From: Rhodobacterales bacterium 52_120_T64
GTDB taxonomy: Bacteria; Pseudomonadota; Alphaproteobacteria; Rhodobacterales; Rhodobacteraceae
NCBI GenBank assembly: GCA_002162875.1
Contig: MABA01000003.1
Span: 62,001 to 126,000, forward strand
Direction: 5' to 3'
DNA length: 64,000 nucleotides
A program made the translations under genes and the position numbers. The notes under the pieces were generated by a model. It worked only from the letters and a program-made list of their open reading frames with translations, was not told the DNA's origin and made no database searches. Of the stretch, positions 56,047-64,000 are shown piece by piece (positions within the stretch are counted from its first letter, which is position 1; the number at the start of each line of letters is the position of its first letter).

Positions 56047-59000
56047 ATGAAAAACTTCCGTAAAATCCTGATTGCCAATCGTGGCGAGATCGCCATCCGT
56101 ATTATGCGGGCTGCCAACGAGATGGGCAAACGAACGGTCGCCGTTTATGCGGAGGAAGACAAGCTGTCGCTCCATCGGTTTAAATCGGACGAGGCTTACC
56201 GCATTGGCGAGGGCATGGGGCCGGTTGCGGCGTATCTTTCGATTGAAGAAATTATAAGGGTAGCGCTGGAATGCGGAGCGGACGCGATTCATCCGGGCTA
56301 TGGACTGCTTTCAGAAAATCCCGATTTTGTTGATGCCTGTACAGAAAACGGAATCACCTTCATTGGCCCCAAGGCCGCGACTATGCGCCAACTTGGCGAC
56401 AAGGCGAGCGCGCGGCGGGTTGCGGTTGAGGCGGGCGTGCCCGTTGTTCCTGCGACCGATGTTCTGCCTGACGACATGGCGGAGGTCCGCCGCATGGCTG
56501 CCGAGGTTGGGTATCCGTTTATGCTTAAAGCAAGCTGGGGCGGGGGTGGTCGTGGCATGCGCCGGATCATGTCCGAAGACGAGCTTGAAGACATGGTCCT
56601 TGAAGGCCACCGCGAGGCCGAAGCCGCGTTCGGAAACGGGGCAGGGTTTTTGGAGCGTCTGGTGCAGCGCGCGCGTCATGTTGAGGTGCAAATTCTTGGC
56701 GATTCACACGGCGATATTTATCACCTTTGGGAAAGGGATTGCTCGGTTCAGCGCCGCAACCAGAAAGTTGTAGAGCGCGCACCTGCGCCGTATCTTAGTC
56801 AGGAACAACGCGAAACCCTTTGTGCCTTGGGCCGCAAAATCTGCGCTCACGTCGGTTATGAATGCGCCGGAACGGTTGAGTTTCTGATGGACATGGACAC
56901 CGAAGAATTCTTCTTCATCGAAGTGAACCCCCGTGTTCAGGTGGAGCACACAGTAACCGAAGAAGTTACCGGCATCGACGTCGTGCGTGCACAGATTTTG
57001 CTGGCTGAAGGCGCGACGTTGGCGGAGGCCACGGGCAAGGCAAGCCAAGCGGAAATCACGCTGAACGGTCACGCGTTGCAATGTCGCGTTACAACCGAGG
57101 ACCCGCAGAACAATTTTATCCCCGATTATGGTCGCATCACCGCGTATCGTGCGGCCACAGGTATGGGCATTCGCCTTGATGGTGGCACGGCTTATTCCGG
57201 CGCGGTTATTACGCGGTACTACGATAGCCTTCTGGAAAAAGTGACCGCTTGGGCACCAACACCCGAGGCCGCGATTGCACGTATGGATCGCGCATTGCGG
57301 GAATTCCGAATTCGCGGCGTTTCCACCAACATCGCGTTTGTTGAAAACCTGCTGAAGCATCCGACGTTCCTTGATAACACGTATACAACGACGTTCATTG
57401 ACAACACGCCGGGGTTGTTCGACTTCAAGAAGCGTCGTGACCGCGCCACTAAAATTCTGACGTATGTCGCTGATATCACCGTCAACGGGCATCCGGAAAC
57501 TGAAGGTCGTGCGAAGCCCTCGGATCAAGTGCGCAAACCCAAGGTTCCCGCGTTTACAGTGGATAAACCGGCCTACGGCACACGTAATCTGCTCGAAGAA
57601 AAGGGTGCGCAAGGCGTAGCCGACTGGATGTTGGAACAAAAACAACTGCTTATCACAGACACCACAATGCGCGATGGCCACCAGTCCTTGTTGGCCACAC
57701 GTATGCGTTCAATTGATATGTTGAACGTCGCGGAAAGTTATTCCCATAATCTACCGCAATTGTTCTCGATGGAAGCATGGGGCGGGGCGACGTTCGATGT
57801 GGCGTATCGTTTCTTGCAAGAATGCCCATGGCAGCGTCTGCGCGATCTTCGCGCACGTATGCCAAACCTGATGACACAGATGTTGTTGCGCGCCTCCAAC
57901 GGCGTTGGGTACACCAATTACCCTGACAACGTTGTGCAGAAATTTGTAGCGCAAGCCGCCGATTCCGGTGTGGATGTGTTCCGCGTGTTCGACAGCCTTA
58001 ACTGGGTTGAAAACATGCGCGTCGCGATGGATGCTGTGGTTGATAGTGGCAAAATTTGCGAAGGCACTATTTGTTATACTGGTGACATCCTCGACCCGAA
58101 CCGTGCGAAATATGACCTGAAATATTACGTTGAAATGGGGCAGGACCTGAAGAATGCTGGCGCGCATATTCTTGGCCTGAAAGACATGGCCGGATTGCTG
58201 AAACCCTCCGCCGCCCGCGTGCTTATCAAAGCCTTGAAAGAAGAAGTTGGCCTACCGATCCATTTCCACACACATGATACGTCGGGTATTGCGGCGGGCA
58301 CGATCCTTGCCGCGGCTGACGCGGGAGTTGATGCGGTTGATGTGGCGATGGACGCGTTCTCCGGTTCGACCTCGCAACCGTGCCTTGGTTCGGTGGTCGA
58401 GGCCTTGCGCCACACCGACCGTGACACCGGACTGGATATCGAATCTATCCGCGAGATATCTGATTATTGGGAGGCGGTTCGTTGCCAATACACCGCATTT
58501 GAATCCGGCCTCACAGCACCCGCATCCGAGGTCTACCTGCACGAAATGCCAGGTGGCCAATTCACCAACCTCAAAGCCCAAGCGCGCTCCATGGGGTTGG
58601 AAGAGCGCTGGCACGAAGTGGCGCATGCTTACGCCGACGTTAACCAGATGTTCGGCGATATCGTGAAGGTTACGCCTTCTTCGAAAGTTGTCGGGGACAT
58701 GGCGTTAATGATGGTTAGCCAAGGGTTAACACGCGCCGAGGTCGAAGACCCTGACGTTGACGTAGCCTTCCCTGACAGCGTCGCCGATATGATGCGCGGG
58801 AATTTGGGCCAGCCGCCAAACGGTTTCCCATCAGGGATCGTTAACAAAGTGTTGAAGGGCGAAAAGCCTGTCACCACGCGTCCCGGCCTGTCGATGGAAC
58901 CAATGGACCTTGAAGCCGTACGGGCGGAAGTTTCCGAACAGCTTGGCGGGTTCAAAGTCGATGACGAGGATCTGTGCGGGTACCTGATGTATCCGAAAGT

Positions 59001-59493
59001 CTTCCTCGATTACATGGGGCGGCATCGCGAATACGGTCCGGTACGCTCGTTGCCGACGCACACGTTCTTCTACGGTATGCAGTCGGGCGAAGAGATCAGC
59101 GCCGAGATTGATCCGGGTAAAACCTTGGAAATCCGCCTGCAAGCCGTGGGCGAAACCAATGAAGACGGCGATGTCAAAGTGTTCTTCGAGCTGAACGGTC
59201 AACCTCGTGTGATCCGTGTGCCGAACCGCAAGGTTGCCGCAATTACCGCTAAACGACCGAAAGCCGAGGCGGGGAACGCCAACCATATCGGTGCGCCAAT
59301 GCCAGGAATGATCGCCACCGTTTGTGTAACAGCGGGGCAGGAGGTCAACGAGGGCGATTTGTTGGTAACCATTGAGGCGATGAAAATGGAAACCGGTATT
59401 CATGCGGATAAGGACGGCATTGTGAAGGCCGTTCATGTTACCGCCGGTGCGCAAGTGGATGCTAAAGATCTATTGGTGGAAGTAGGGGAGTAA
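56047..59493 (+). CDS. pyc: Pyruvate carboxylase
   Basis: PYC makes oxaloacetate from pyruvate and bicarbonate, an anaplerotic step needed by roseobacters, which often lack the full glyoxylate shunt. The 1148-aa single-chain enzyme has a biotin carboxylase domain (1-455, with KASWGGGGRGMRRI and FIEVNPRVQVEHTVTE). A carboxyltransferase domain follows (about 530-800, with DTTMRDGHQSLLATRMR), then a tetramerisation region and a biotin carrier domain whose biotinyl lysine is about K1113 in EAMKMETG. The ATG at 56047 starts MKNFRKILIANRGEIAIRI; the upstream part of the frame shows no homology. Confidence 0.97.
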   Translation: MKNFRKILIANRGEIAIRIMRAANEMGKRTVAVYAEEDKLSLHRFKSDEAYRIGEGMGPVAAYLSIEEIIRVALECGADAIHPGYGLLSENPDFVDACTENGITFIGPKAATMRQLGDKASARRVAVEAGVPVVPATDVLPDDMAEVRRMAAEVGYPFMLKASWGGGGRGMRRIMSEDELEDMVLEGHREAEAAFGNGAGFLERLVQRARHVEVQILGDSHGDIYHLWERDCSVQRRNQKVVERAPAPYLSQEQRETLCALGRKICAHVGYECAGTVEFLMDMDTEEFFFIEVNPRVQVEHTVTEEVTGIDVVRAQILLAEGATLAEATGKASQAEITLNGHALQCRVTTEDPQNNFIPDYGRITAYRAATGMGIRLDGGTAYSGAVITRYYDSLLEKVTAWAPTPEAAIARMDRALREFRIRGVSTNIAFVENLLKHPTFLDNTYTTTFIDNTPGLFDFKKRRDRATKILTYVADITVNGHPETEGRAKPSDQVRKPKVPAFTVDKPAYGTRNLLEEKGAQGVADWMLEQKQLLITDTTMRDGHQSLLATRMRSIDMLNVAESYSHNLPQLFSMEAWGGATFDVAYRFLQECPWQRLRDLRARMPNLMTQMLLRASNGVGYTNYPDNVVQKFVAQAADSGVDVFRVFDSLNWVENMRVAMDAVVDSGKICEGTICYTGDILDPNRAKYDLKYYVEMGQDLKNAGAHILGLKDMAGLLKPSAARVLIKALKEEVGLPIHFHTHDTSGIAAGTILAAADAGVDAVDVAMDAFSGSTSQPCLGSVVEALRHTDRDTGLDIESIREISDYWEAVRCQYTAFESGLTAPASEVYLHEMPGGQFTNLKAQARSMGLEERWHEVAHAYADVNQMFGDIVKVTPSSKVVGDMALMMVSQGLTRAEVEDPDVDVAFPDSVADMMRGNLGQPPNGFPSGIVNKVLKGEKPVTTRPGLSMEPMDLEAVRAEVSEQLGGFKVDDEDLCGYLMYPKVFLDYMGRHREYGPVRSLPTHTFFYGMQSGEEISAEIDPGKTLEIRLQAVGETNEDGDVKVFFELNGQPRVIRVPNRKVAAITAKRPKAEAGNANHIGAPMPGMIATVCVTAGQEVNEGDLLVTIEAMKMETGIHADKDGIVKAVHVTAGAQVDAKDLLVEVGE

Positions 59494-59512
59494 TCTTCCC
59501 GAATGATAATGT

Positions 59513-59535
59513 GCTACGCGGTTGATCCGCGTAGC
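59513..59535 (+). terminator. Hairpin after pyc
   Basis: GCTACGCGG (59513-59521) pairs over 9 bp with CCGCGTAGC (59527-59535) around TTGAT, followed by AATTTC. It overlaps the last codons of the convergent small membrane-protein gene. Confidence 0.5.
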
Positions 59536-59915
59536 AATTTCACGGCGGTTGCAAAACCGCCCGGCATCCCTGCGATAAACATGATAAACCCGTAGTACCA
59601 GACACGGCCTGCGAGTTGATCGTCGCCGTAGGATGCAACAAAATCTATCTTGCCATAGATGGACGCGGTTACTGCGATAAAAGCGACGCTCACAAAAATC
59701 CACAGATGCTGCTTTCGGTGACGGGGGTGCTTGACCAACATCGAATGTGAAAGAGTCGCCATTAGCGAGCCAATCCCGATCCCCAGATAGGTCGCGCTGG
59801 AGGACCAGGCTGGATGCCCGCCGAGCATGGGCCAGAGGCCGACCCAATGCGCCGTCAGCAGCGCAATATCTATTGCAAACAGCGACAAGACGAACTGGAT
59901 ATGCTGTGTTTTCAC
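59514..59915 (-). CDS. Four-helix membrane protein, unknown
   Basis: The family was not recognised. The 133-aa product is an integral membrane protein with four predicted helices (about residues 8-25, 40-60, 70-88 and 103-123) and a basic loop HPRHRKQH between helices 2 and 3. The start is GTG at 59915 with a strong GGAGGT site 7 nt upstream. It converges on pyc, with 20 bp between the stop codons, and the pyc terminator hairpin lies in its final codons. Confidence 0.75.
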   Translation of the reverse strand: MKTQHIQFVLSLFAIDIALLTAHWVGLWPMLGGHPAWSSSATYLGIGIGSLMATLSHSMLVKHPRHRKQHLWIFVSVAFIAVTASIYGKIDFVASYGDDQLAGRVWYYGFIMFIAGMPGGFATAVKLLRGSTA

Positions 59916-60044
59916 AATCGCACCTCCGAGCTTTGTATTTCAGATAACTGTGGTTTAAGTTCGACAAACAGGCAAGCTCGACGGGATCATTTTTCCGTGA
60001 ATTGCGTCGGTTGGAAAAACTTATCACACCGCGCGATTTACCTC

Positions 60045-60072
60045 TTGTGCATCCCTTTTGATTCCGTATATA
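60045..60072 (+). promoter_or_regulatory. Promoter of tRNA-Gly
   Basis: TTGTGC (60045-60050) and TATATA (60067-60072) are separated by 16 bp, and the mature tRNA begins 19 bp further on. This is a fair housekeeping promoter. Confidence 0.5.
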
Positions 60073-60090
60073 TCGGCCTCAGACAAGGAG

Positions 60091-60165
60091 GCGGGCGTAG
60101 CTCAGTGGTAGAGCACTTCGTTGCCAACGAAGATGTCGAGAGTTCGAATCTCTTCGCCCGCTCCA
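60091..60165 (+). tRNA. tRNA-Gly (GCC)
   Basis: A 75-nt cloverleaf with encoded CCA. The acceptor GCGGGCG (60091-60097) pairs with CGCCCGC (60155-60161). The D-arm is in AGCTCAGTGGTAGAGC, the anticodon stem-loop is CTTCG-TTGCCAA-CGAAG with anticodon GCC, and the T-loop is GTTCGAATC. A terminator-like hairpin follows at 60238. Confidence 0.97.
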
Positions 60166-60237
60166 ATTATTCCAGATATTTACACGATTTTTCAACGCGC
60201 AAGCATAGTTCATGCGCATTGATTGCGTGTAGGATGT

Positions 60238-60275
60238 TGCCTCAATCCCTAACCGGAATTGAGGCATATTTGTTT
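60238..60275 (+). terminator. Terminator downstream of tRNA-Gly
   Basis: TGCCTCAAT (60238-60246) pairs over 9 bp with ATTGAGGCA (60258-60266), followed by the T-rich TATTTGTTTG. The T-rich side is on the plus strand, so it fits the tRNA transcript and not the convergent stress-protein gene. Confidence 0.6.
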
Positions 60276-60285
60276 GTGCTTGTAG

Positions 60286-61134
60286 CTACTCTGCCATCAA
60301 CACCGGAGCAGTCATATGGTGCAAGATTGACTCCGTTACGCCCCCAAATGTGCGTTCACGCAAACGGGAGTGGCCGTAAGCACCCATCACCAGCAAATCC
60401 GCACCAGAATCGGCCAAGTAGTTCAATATCACAGTATCGGTAGAGAGCTCGGGGGCGATTTGATAATCGACCGTGGCGTTTACGCCGTGGCGTTGTAGGT
60501 GCGCCGCGATATTTTCGCCTTGTTGACCGCCAAACTCTTTACTGCGCTCTTTCGGGTTTATAACCAGAATTGTGACCGCGCCACGATCCTGTAACAGCGG
60601 AATCGCATCATTCACTGCACGCACTGCTTTTTTACCGCCATCCCATGCGATCACGGCTTTGCGTACTTTGGTATTCGGGCGGCCAATGTATGGGACCATA
60701 TAAACCGGACGTCCTGAATGTTGCAGAACGCCATCCATAAGCGATTCTTGAAACGACGCGCCGCGGTCTGCTGGGTCTGGCTGTCCCAGAAACGTCAAGT
60801 CGGCATGTCTGGCGAAAAACGCCAATCTTGCTGGCGCTTTAGAGGCTGAACAGGTGATCGTACGGCTGACATAATTTACACCAGCCTCCTTGGCGGCAGA
60901 TTCGAACTTTGCAACCGCGCTTTTTGCGGCGTTCTTAACCAAGTCTTGCTGTGCAAGTGTAAGGTTGGAGGGGATGTCGATACCAACATAAGTCGAAATC
61001 GTGGATTCCAGCGCCAGGGCGATACCGGTGAGCTGCGCTTCCTGCCTCTTCGCCAGTGCAATGGCGGCGGTCACGCGTTCGACACATGCATCGCTATCGT
61101 CAATATGCGCAAGAATATTTTTGTAAGACATCAT
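60286..61134 (-). CDS. Universal stress protein with two USP domains
   Basis: A 282-aa cytoplasmic protein of two tandem UspA folds. The first (about residues 3-150, SYKNILAHIDDSDACVERV) lacks a clear ATP loop. The second (about 165-282) ends in GAYGHSRLRERTFGGVTESIL, the G-x2-G-x9-G-(S/T) ATP-binding pattern. USPs aid survival under starvation, oxidative or respiratory stress. AGGAGA lies just before two adjacent start codons (61134 and 61131). It lies alone between two tRNA genes. Confidence 0.92.
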   Translation of the reverse strand: MMSYKNILAHIDDSDACVERVTAAIALAKRQEAQLTGIALALESTISTYVGIDIPSNLTLAQQDLVKNAAKSAVAKFESAAKEAGVNYVSRTITCSASKAPARLAFFARHADLTFLGQPDPADRGASFQESLMDGVLQHSGRPVYMVPYIGRPNTKVRKAVIAWDGGKKAVRAVNDAIPLLQDRGAVTILVINPKERSKEFGGQQGENIAAHLQRHGVNATVDYQIAPELSTDTVILNYLADSGADLLVMGAYGHSRLRERTFGGVTESILHHMTAPVLMAE

Positions 61135-61266
61135 CTCTCTCCTTTTAAGTTTGGAGAGCGATAGCATTTGAACAAGACAAGGCTTTTGATTTCGATCAAG
61201 AGGGATCAAGAAATGCGGATTGCCGCGCTGAACACCAAGATTGAATGTTTTGGGATAGACAGAGAG

Positions 61267-61341
61267 TGGTACGCCCTAGGGGAGTCGAACCCCTCTTTCC
61301 AGGATGAAAACCTAGCGTCCTAACCGATAGACGAAGGGCGC
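61267..61341 (-). tRNA. tRNA-Glu (TTC)
   Basis: A 75-nt cloverleaf with encoded CCA on the minus strand. The acceptor GCGCCCT pairs with AGGGCGT (first pair G-U). The D-arm lies in TCGTCTATCGGTTAGGACG, the anticodon loop is TTTTCAT with anticodon TTC, and the T-loop is GTTCGACTC. The G1-U72 pair is less usual than G1-C72 but tolerated. Confidence 0.95.
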
Positions 61342-61420
61342 GTAACACTCTCTGTGAGGGGGCTTTTACGGAGTCGGATAGGAGTCTGCAAGAGGGTAAT
61401 TTAACTTTCGTGCGGTTTTT

Positions 61421-63166
61421 TCAGCCCACTTTGGCGGCGTCTTCCAGCTTCAGTTTGGCTTTGCGTCGCCCACCCCAGTCATCGACTTCTAATCGGCCTG
61501 CAAAATGGAACGATTGGCCACCGTGATTCTCTAACATCGGCCCGAGTTCTGTCTCGAATGCACGAAACGCGATGGCGTCAATTTTGCTGCCGCCGTCCGT
61601 CAAGGTCAGGCGCAAGTGGGAATCGCCTGCTCGTTTGGCAAAGGAGATGCGGTTGGATGCCAGTGCGAAACGGGGTGCTGGCGACGAAGCACCAAAAGGA
61701 CCGGCTTGTTCGAGTTTCTCGATCAGTTCCACATTCGCACCCGACGGTGATATCAACCCGTCTATGCGCAGATCCGAAGGGCCCGCGTTGGCGGAACCTT
61801 GCTTTTCCAGCAACTCGGTCAGGCGCTCCATGGCGGCGTCGAGTTTGTCGGCGGATATGGATAGACCAGCAGCCATTTTGTGACCGCCACCCTTTAGCAG
61901 CAACCCTTCGCGCGTTAGCGTTGATATAGAGTTGCCGAGGTCGACGCCGTTAACGGAACGCCCTGACCCTTTGCCCTCACCGCCGTCAATCCCAATGACA
62001 ACCGCAGGGCGGTTGAAGGCTTCTTTCAGGCGCGATGCGACGATACCGACGACGCCGGGATGCCAGCCATCGGCCGCGGCCCACACGAGGCCGCGTTCAA
62101 CGCCGCGTTCCTCGGCTTGTTGGGTGGCTTGGGCCAGAACGGTGGCTTCTATATCGCGGCGCTCGGTGTTTAGGGCATCTAGGCGTTCGGCCAAGGCTTC
62201 GGCTTCGGACGGGTCGTTGGTCGACAGCAGGCGTGCTCCGAGGTCGGCAGCGCCGACACGCCCGCCCGCGTTGATACGAGGGCCAAGCAGGTAGCCGAGG
62301 TGGTAGGAACTAGGTGCGGAATTCATGCGGGCGACGTCGGACAGCGCAACAAGCCCGACGCGGTTGCGGTTGGCCATGACGCTTAGTCCTTGGCGCACCA
62401 GCGCACGGTTGAAACCGATGAGGGGAGCAACGTCGGCGACGGTGGCGAGTGCTACCAGATCAAGCATGGCCATAAGATCCGGGCCTGCTTCGCCACGGTT
62501 CCGCAGTGCACGGTTGGCGGAGGCCAGCACCAAGAATACGACGGCAGCTGCGCATAGGTAAGACAGATCACCAGATTCATCTTGGCGATTGGGGTTCACG
62601 ACGGCAACGGCTGCGGGCAGGGTCTCGGCCCCTAAGTGGTGATCCAGAACGATCACGTCGATACCAGCCGCTTTGATTGGATCAAAGCTCAGCGTGCCAC
62701 AATCGACGGTGACGATTAGATCGTGATCGCGACCCAGCATCGCCATAGCTTCGTTATTTGGGCCGTAACCCTCGTCTATGCGATCGGGTATGTAGAGAGT
62801 GGCGTTGATCCCGCGTTCTCGTAGCCAGATGATTAGAAGGGCGGCTGAACTACCACCATCCACGTCATAATCCGCGAAGATCGCGATGCGTTGTTTTTGG
62901 TCAACGGCTTGCAAAAAACGTTCCGTGGCTTTGTCCATGTCGATAAGCGACGAGGGGTCGGGCATCAATTCGCGCAGGCTGGGCGTCATGTATGCTTCGG
63001 CGTCTTCGGGTTGGACATTTCTGTTGGCGAGGATCTGTCCCAACACAGGTGGAAATCCGGTGGCTTGGGATATTGCCAGTCCGAGGCGTTCGCTGTCTAG
63101 CGAAGGGCCAATCCAGCGGCGACCGGTGGCCGAGGTTTCGACATTCAGGAAGGCGGGGTTGCTCAC
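61421..63166 (-). CDS. recJ: Single-stranded-DNA-specific exonuclease RecJ
   Basis: RecJ is a 5'-3' single-strand exonuclease acting in recombination, base-excision and mismatch repair. The 581-aa protein has the DHH-domain motifs IFADYDVDGGSSAALLI, VDCGT and IVLDHHLGAETLP. A DHHA1 domain follows with GINAGGRVGAADLGARLL and LLLKGGGHKMAAGLSI, then an OB-fold C-terminus (FAGRLEVDDWGGRRKAKLKLED). It begins 72 bp after glpX on the same strand, with a 9-bp-stem hairpin in the gap. Confidence 0.95.
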   Translation of the reverse strand: MSNPAFLNVETSATGRRWIGPSLDSERLGLAISQATGFPPVLGQILANRNVQPEDAEAYMTPSLRELMPDPSSLIDMDKATERFLQAVDQKQRIAIFADYDVDGGSSAALLIIWLRERGINATLYIPDRIDEGYGPNNEAMAMLGRDHDLIVTVDCGTLSFDPIKAAGIDVIVLDHHLGAETLPAAVAVVNPNRQDESGDLSYLCAAAVVFLVLASANRALRNRGEAGPDLMAMLDLVALATVADVAPLIGFNRALVRQGLSVMANRNRVGLVALSDVARMNSAPSSYHLGYLLGPRINAGGRVGAADLGARLLSTNDPSEAEALAERLDALNTERRDIEATVLAQATQQAEERGVERGLVWAAADGWHPGVVGIVASRLKEAFNRPAVVIGIDGGEGKGSGRSVNGVDLGNSISTLTREGLLLKGGGHKMAAGLSISADKLDAAMERLTELLEKQGSANAGPSDLRIDGLISPSGANVELIEKLEQAGPFGASSPAPRFALASNRISFAKRAGDSHLRLTLTDGGSKIDAIAFRAFETELGPMLENHGGQSFHFAGRLEVDDWGGRRKAKLKLEDAAKVG

Positions 63167-63198
63167 AGCTTCCTCTTCACTTTTTGGTCAGCGGGATA

Positions 63199-63220
63199 AT
63201 CCGGCGCGTTGGCGCCGGAT
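63199..63220 (-). terminator. Hairpin between glpX and recJ
   Basis: ATCCGGCGC (63199-63207) pairs perfectly with GCGCCGGAT (63212-63220) around a GTTG loop, 19 bp past the glpX stop. No T-run follows, so it may only weaken read-through into recJ or protect the glpX 3' end. Confidence 0.45.
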
Positions 63221-63238
63221 GTAACTGGTATGCCTACG

Positions 63239-64000
63239 TTAGCGGTTCTTCTGACGATAGAATAGGCGACGCACCGATCCGGTTTTGGAGCGCATCAGGA
63301 TGGTTTCCGTCTCCAGATAATCGCCGTCGCGGTGGGCGGCCGATACGATTGAACCGTCGGTCACACCAGTGGCCGCGAAAATCACGTCTTGGGTGACCAT
63401 CTCATCACGGGTGTATATTTTGTCGAGGTCGGTGATGCCCGCTTTGGCGGCCCGGCCCCGTTCGTCATCATTGCGGAACAACAGGCGACCGTACATTTGC
63501 CCGCCCATGCATTTAAGCGCCGATGCTGCCAGCACGCCTTCAGGTGCGCCACCGGACCCCATGTACATGTCGATGCCGGTTTTGTCGGCCTCAGCACAAT
63601 GCATGACACCTGCAACGTCGCCGTCGGTGATCAGACGGATTCGAGCGCCGGTTGCACGGATTTCGCGCACGATTGCCTCGTGGCGGGGGCGTTCAAGAAC
63701 GCAGACCATCAAGTCGGAGGGTTTGCAACCTTTGGCGGCGGCTAGGGCTTCGACGCGTTCAGTCGGAGTCATGTCCAACGTCACTACATCGGTAGGATAG
63801 CCAGGACCGATCGCCAGCTTATCCATGTAAACGTCCGGTGCGTGCAGCATGGAGCCGCGAGGGCCCATGGCGATAACCGTCAGGGCGTTTGGCATGTCCT
63901 TGGCGGTCAGAGTTGTGCCTTCCAGCGGGTCGAGCGCGATGTCGACGCCCGGGCCGTTGCCGTTGCCGACTTCTTCGCCTATGAACAGCATCGGGGCTTC
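63239..64000 (-). CDS. glpX: Fructose-1,6-bisphosphatase class II, C-terminal part
   Basis: GlpX hydrolyses fructose-1,6-bisphosphate in gluconeogenesis. The visible 253 residues include DIALDPLEGTTLTAKDMPNAL (metal site), LDMTPTERVEALA, LERPRHEAIVREIRATGARI, DGDVAGVM and GSGGAPEGVLAASALKCMGGQ, all family hallmarks. The frame stays open to the window edge (EAPMLFIGEE), so the first 60-70 residues lie outside. The methionine at 63991 is internal. It precedes recJ on the same strand. Confidence 0.95.
   Translation of the reverse strand, partial: EAPMLFIGEEVGNGNGPGVDIALDPLEGTTLTAKDMPNALTVIAMGPRGSMLHAPDVYMDKLAIGPGYPTDVVTLDMTPTERVEALAAAKGCKPSDLMVCVLERPRHEAIVREIRATGARIRLITDGDVAGVMHCAEADKTGIDMYMGSGGAPEGVLAASALKCMGGQMYGRLLFRNDDERGRAAKAGITDLDKIYTRDEMVTQDVIFAATGVTDGSIVSAAHRDGDYLETETILMRSKTGSVRRLFYRQKNR

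Noticed and set aside
56704-57681. Long open frame (325 codons) on the minus strand inside pyc
   Set aside because: pyc is complete and conserved across this stretch; the antisense product has no domain.
59814-60443. Open frame running through tRNA-Gly
   Set aside because: It covers a tRNA and parts of two genes on the other strand; no start signal or domain.

Overview
The window looks like ordinary chromosome of a marine alphaproteobacterium of the Rhodobacterales (Roseobacter group). Signs of this are a class I lysyl-tRNA synthetase, an NDUFS4-type complex I accessory subunit, a Mic60/mitofilin gene inside a heme operon, a PhnW-PhnY-PhnA phosphonate pathway, TRAP transporter genes, CtrA-type boxes (TTAA-N7-TTAAC) and alphaproteobacterial SOS boxes (GTTC-N7-GTTC). 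No insertion sequence, integrase, prophage block or CRISPR array was seen. Both edge genes are cut: zapE on the left and glpX on the right.

Layout. 1-9.4 kb: zapE end, a lytic transglycosylase, rnr, topA, a TerB-like gene and lysK. 9.4-13.7 kb: a YeeE/YedE pair, a large beta-helix spike-like protein behind a CtrA-type promoter, and two small genes. 13.8-21.2 kb: uvrB, an NDUFS4-like gene, ahcY with a structured leader, a pentapeptide-repeat membrane protein, ppk2 and a secreted cysteine-rich protein of unknown role. 21.2-30.2 kb: 2-aminoethylphosphonate catabolism (phnW, phnA, phnY, a divergent LysR regulator, an EamA transporter) and a tightly overlapped deoR-hisN-like-Na/Pi transporter operon. 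30.5-33.1 kb: TRAP dctQM behind a deleted flavin monooxygenase pseudogene. 33.1-41.4 kb: MFS, EVE, gpsA and tsaD leftwards; hemC, hemD, Mic60 and HemY rightwards. 41.4-47.3 kb: a complete branched-chain-type ABC transporter operon followed by a KynB-like hydrolase. 47.6-55.7 kb: MFS, a CPA2 antiporter, a DUF1127 gene with a CcsR-like sRNA, a VOC/WYL divergent pair, a strongly folded candidate ncRNA, tag and a UvrD/PcrA helicase. 56-64 kb: pyc, a small membrane protein, tRNA-Gly, a universal stress protein, tRNA-Glu, recJ and glpX.

Functional themes. PhnW-PhnY-PhnA would turn 2-aminoethylphosphonate into acetate and phosphate, and the adjacent Na/Pi-type carrier could handle the released phosphate. 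DNA repair is well represented (uvrB, tag, pcrA, recJ), and two of these genes carry SOS-type boxes. HemC, HemD, HemY and Mic60 link heme synthesis with membrane organisation.

The signals most worth following are: the roughly 280-nt folded RNA candidate at 52305-52588; the two-hairpin CcsR-like RNA at 50961-51034; the ahcY leader, which can form two exclusive hairpins and mask the ribosome binding site; and the CtrA-type promoter in front of the beta-helix protein, which may be a gene-transfer-agent-type spike or a polysaccharide depolymerase.
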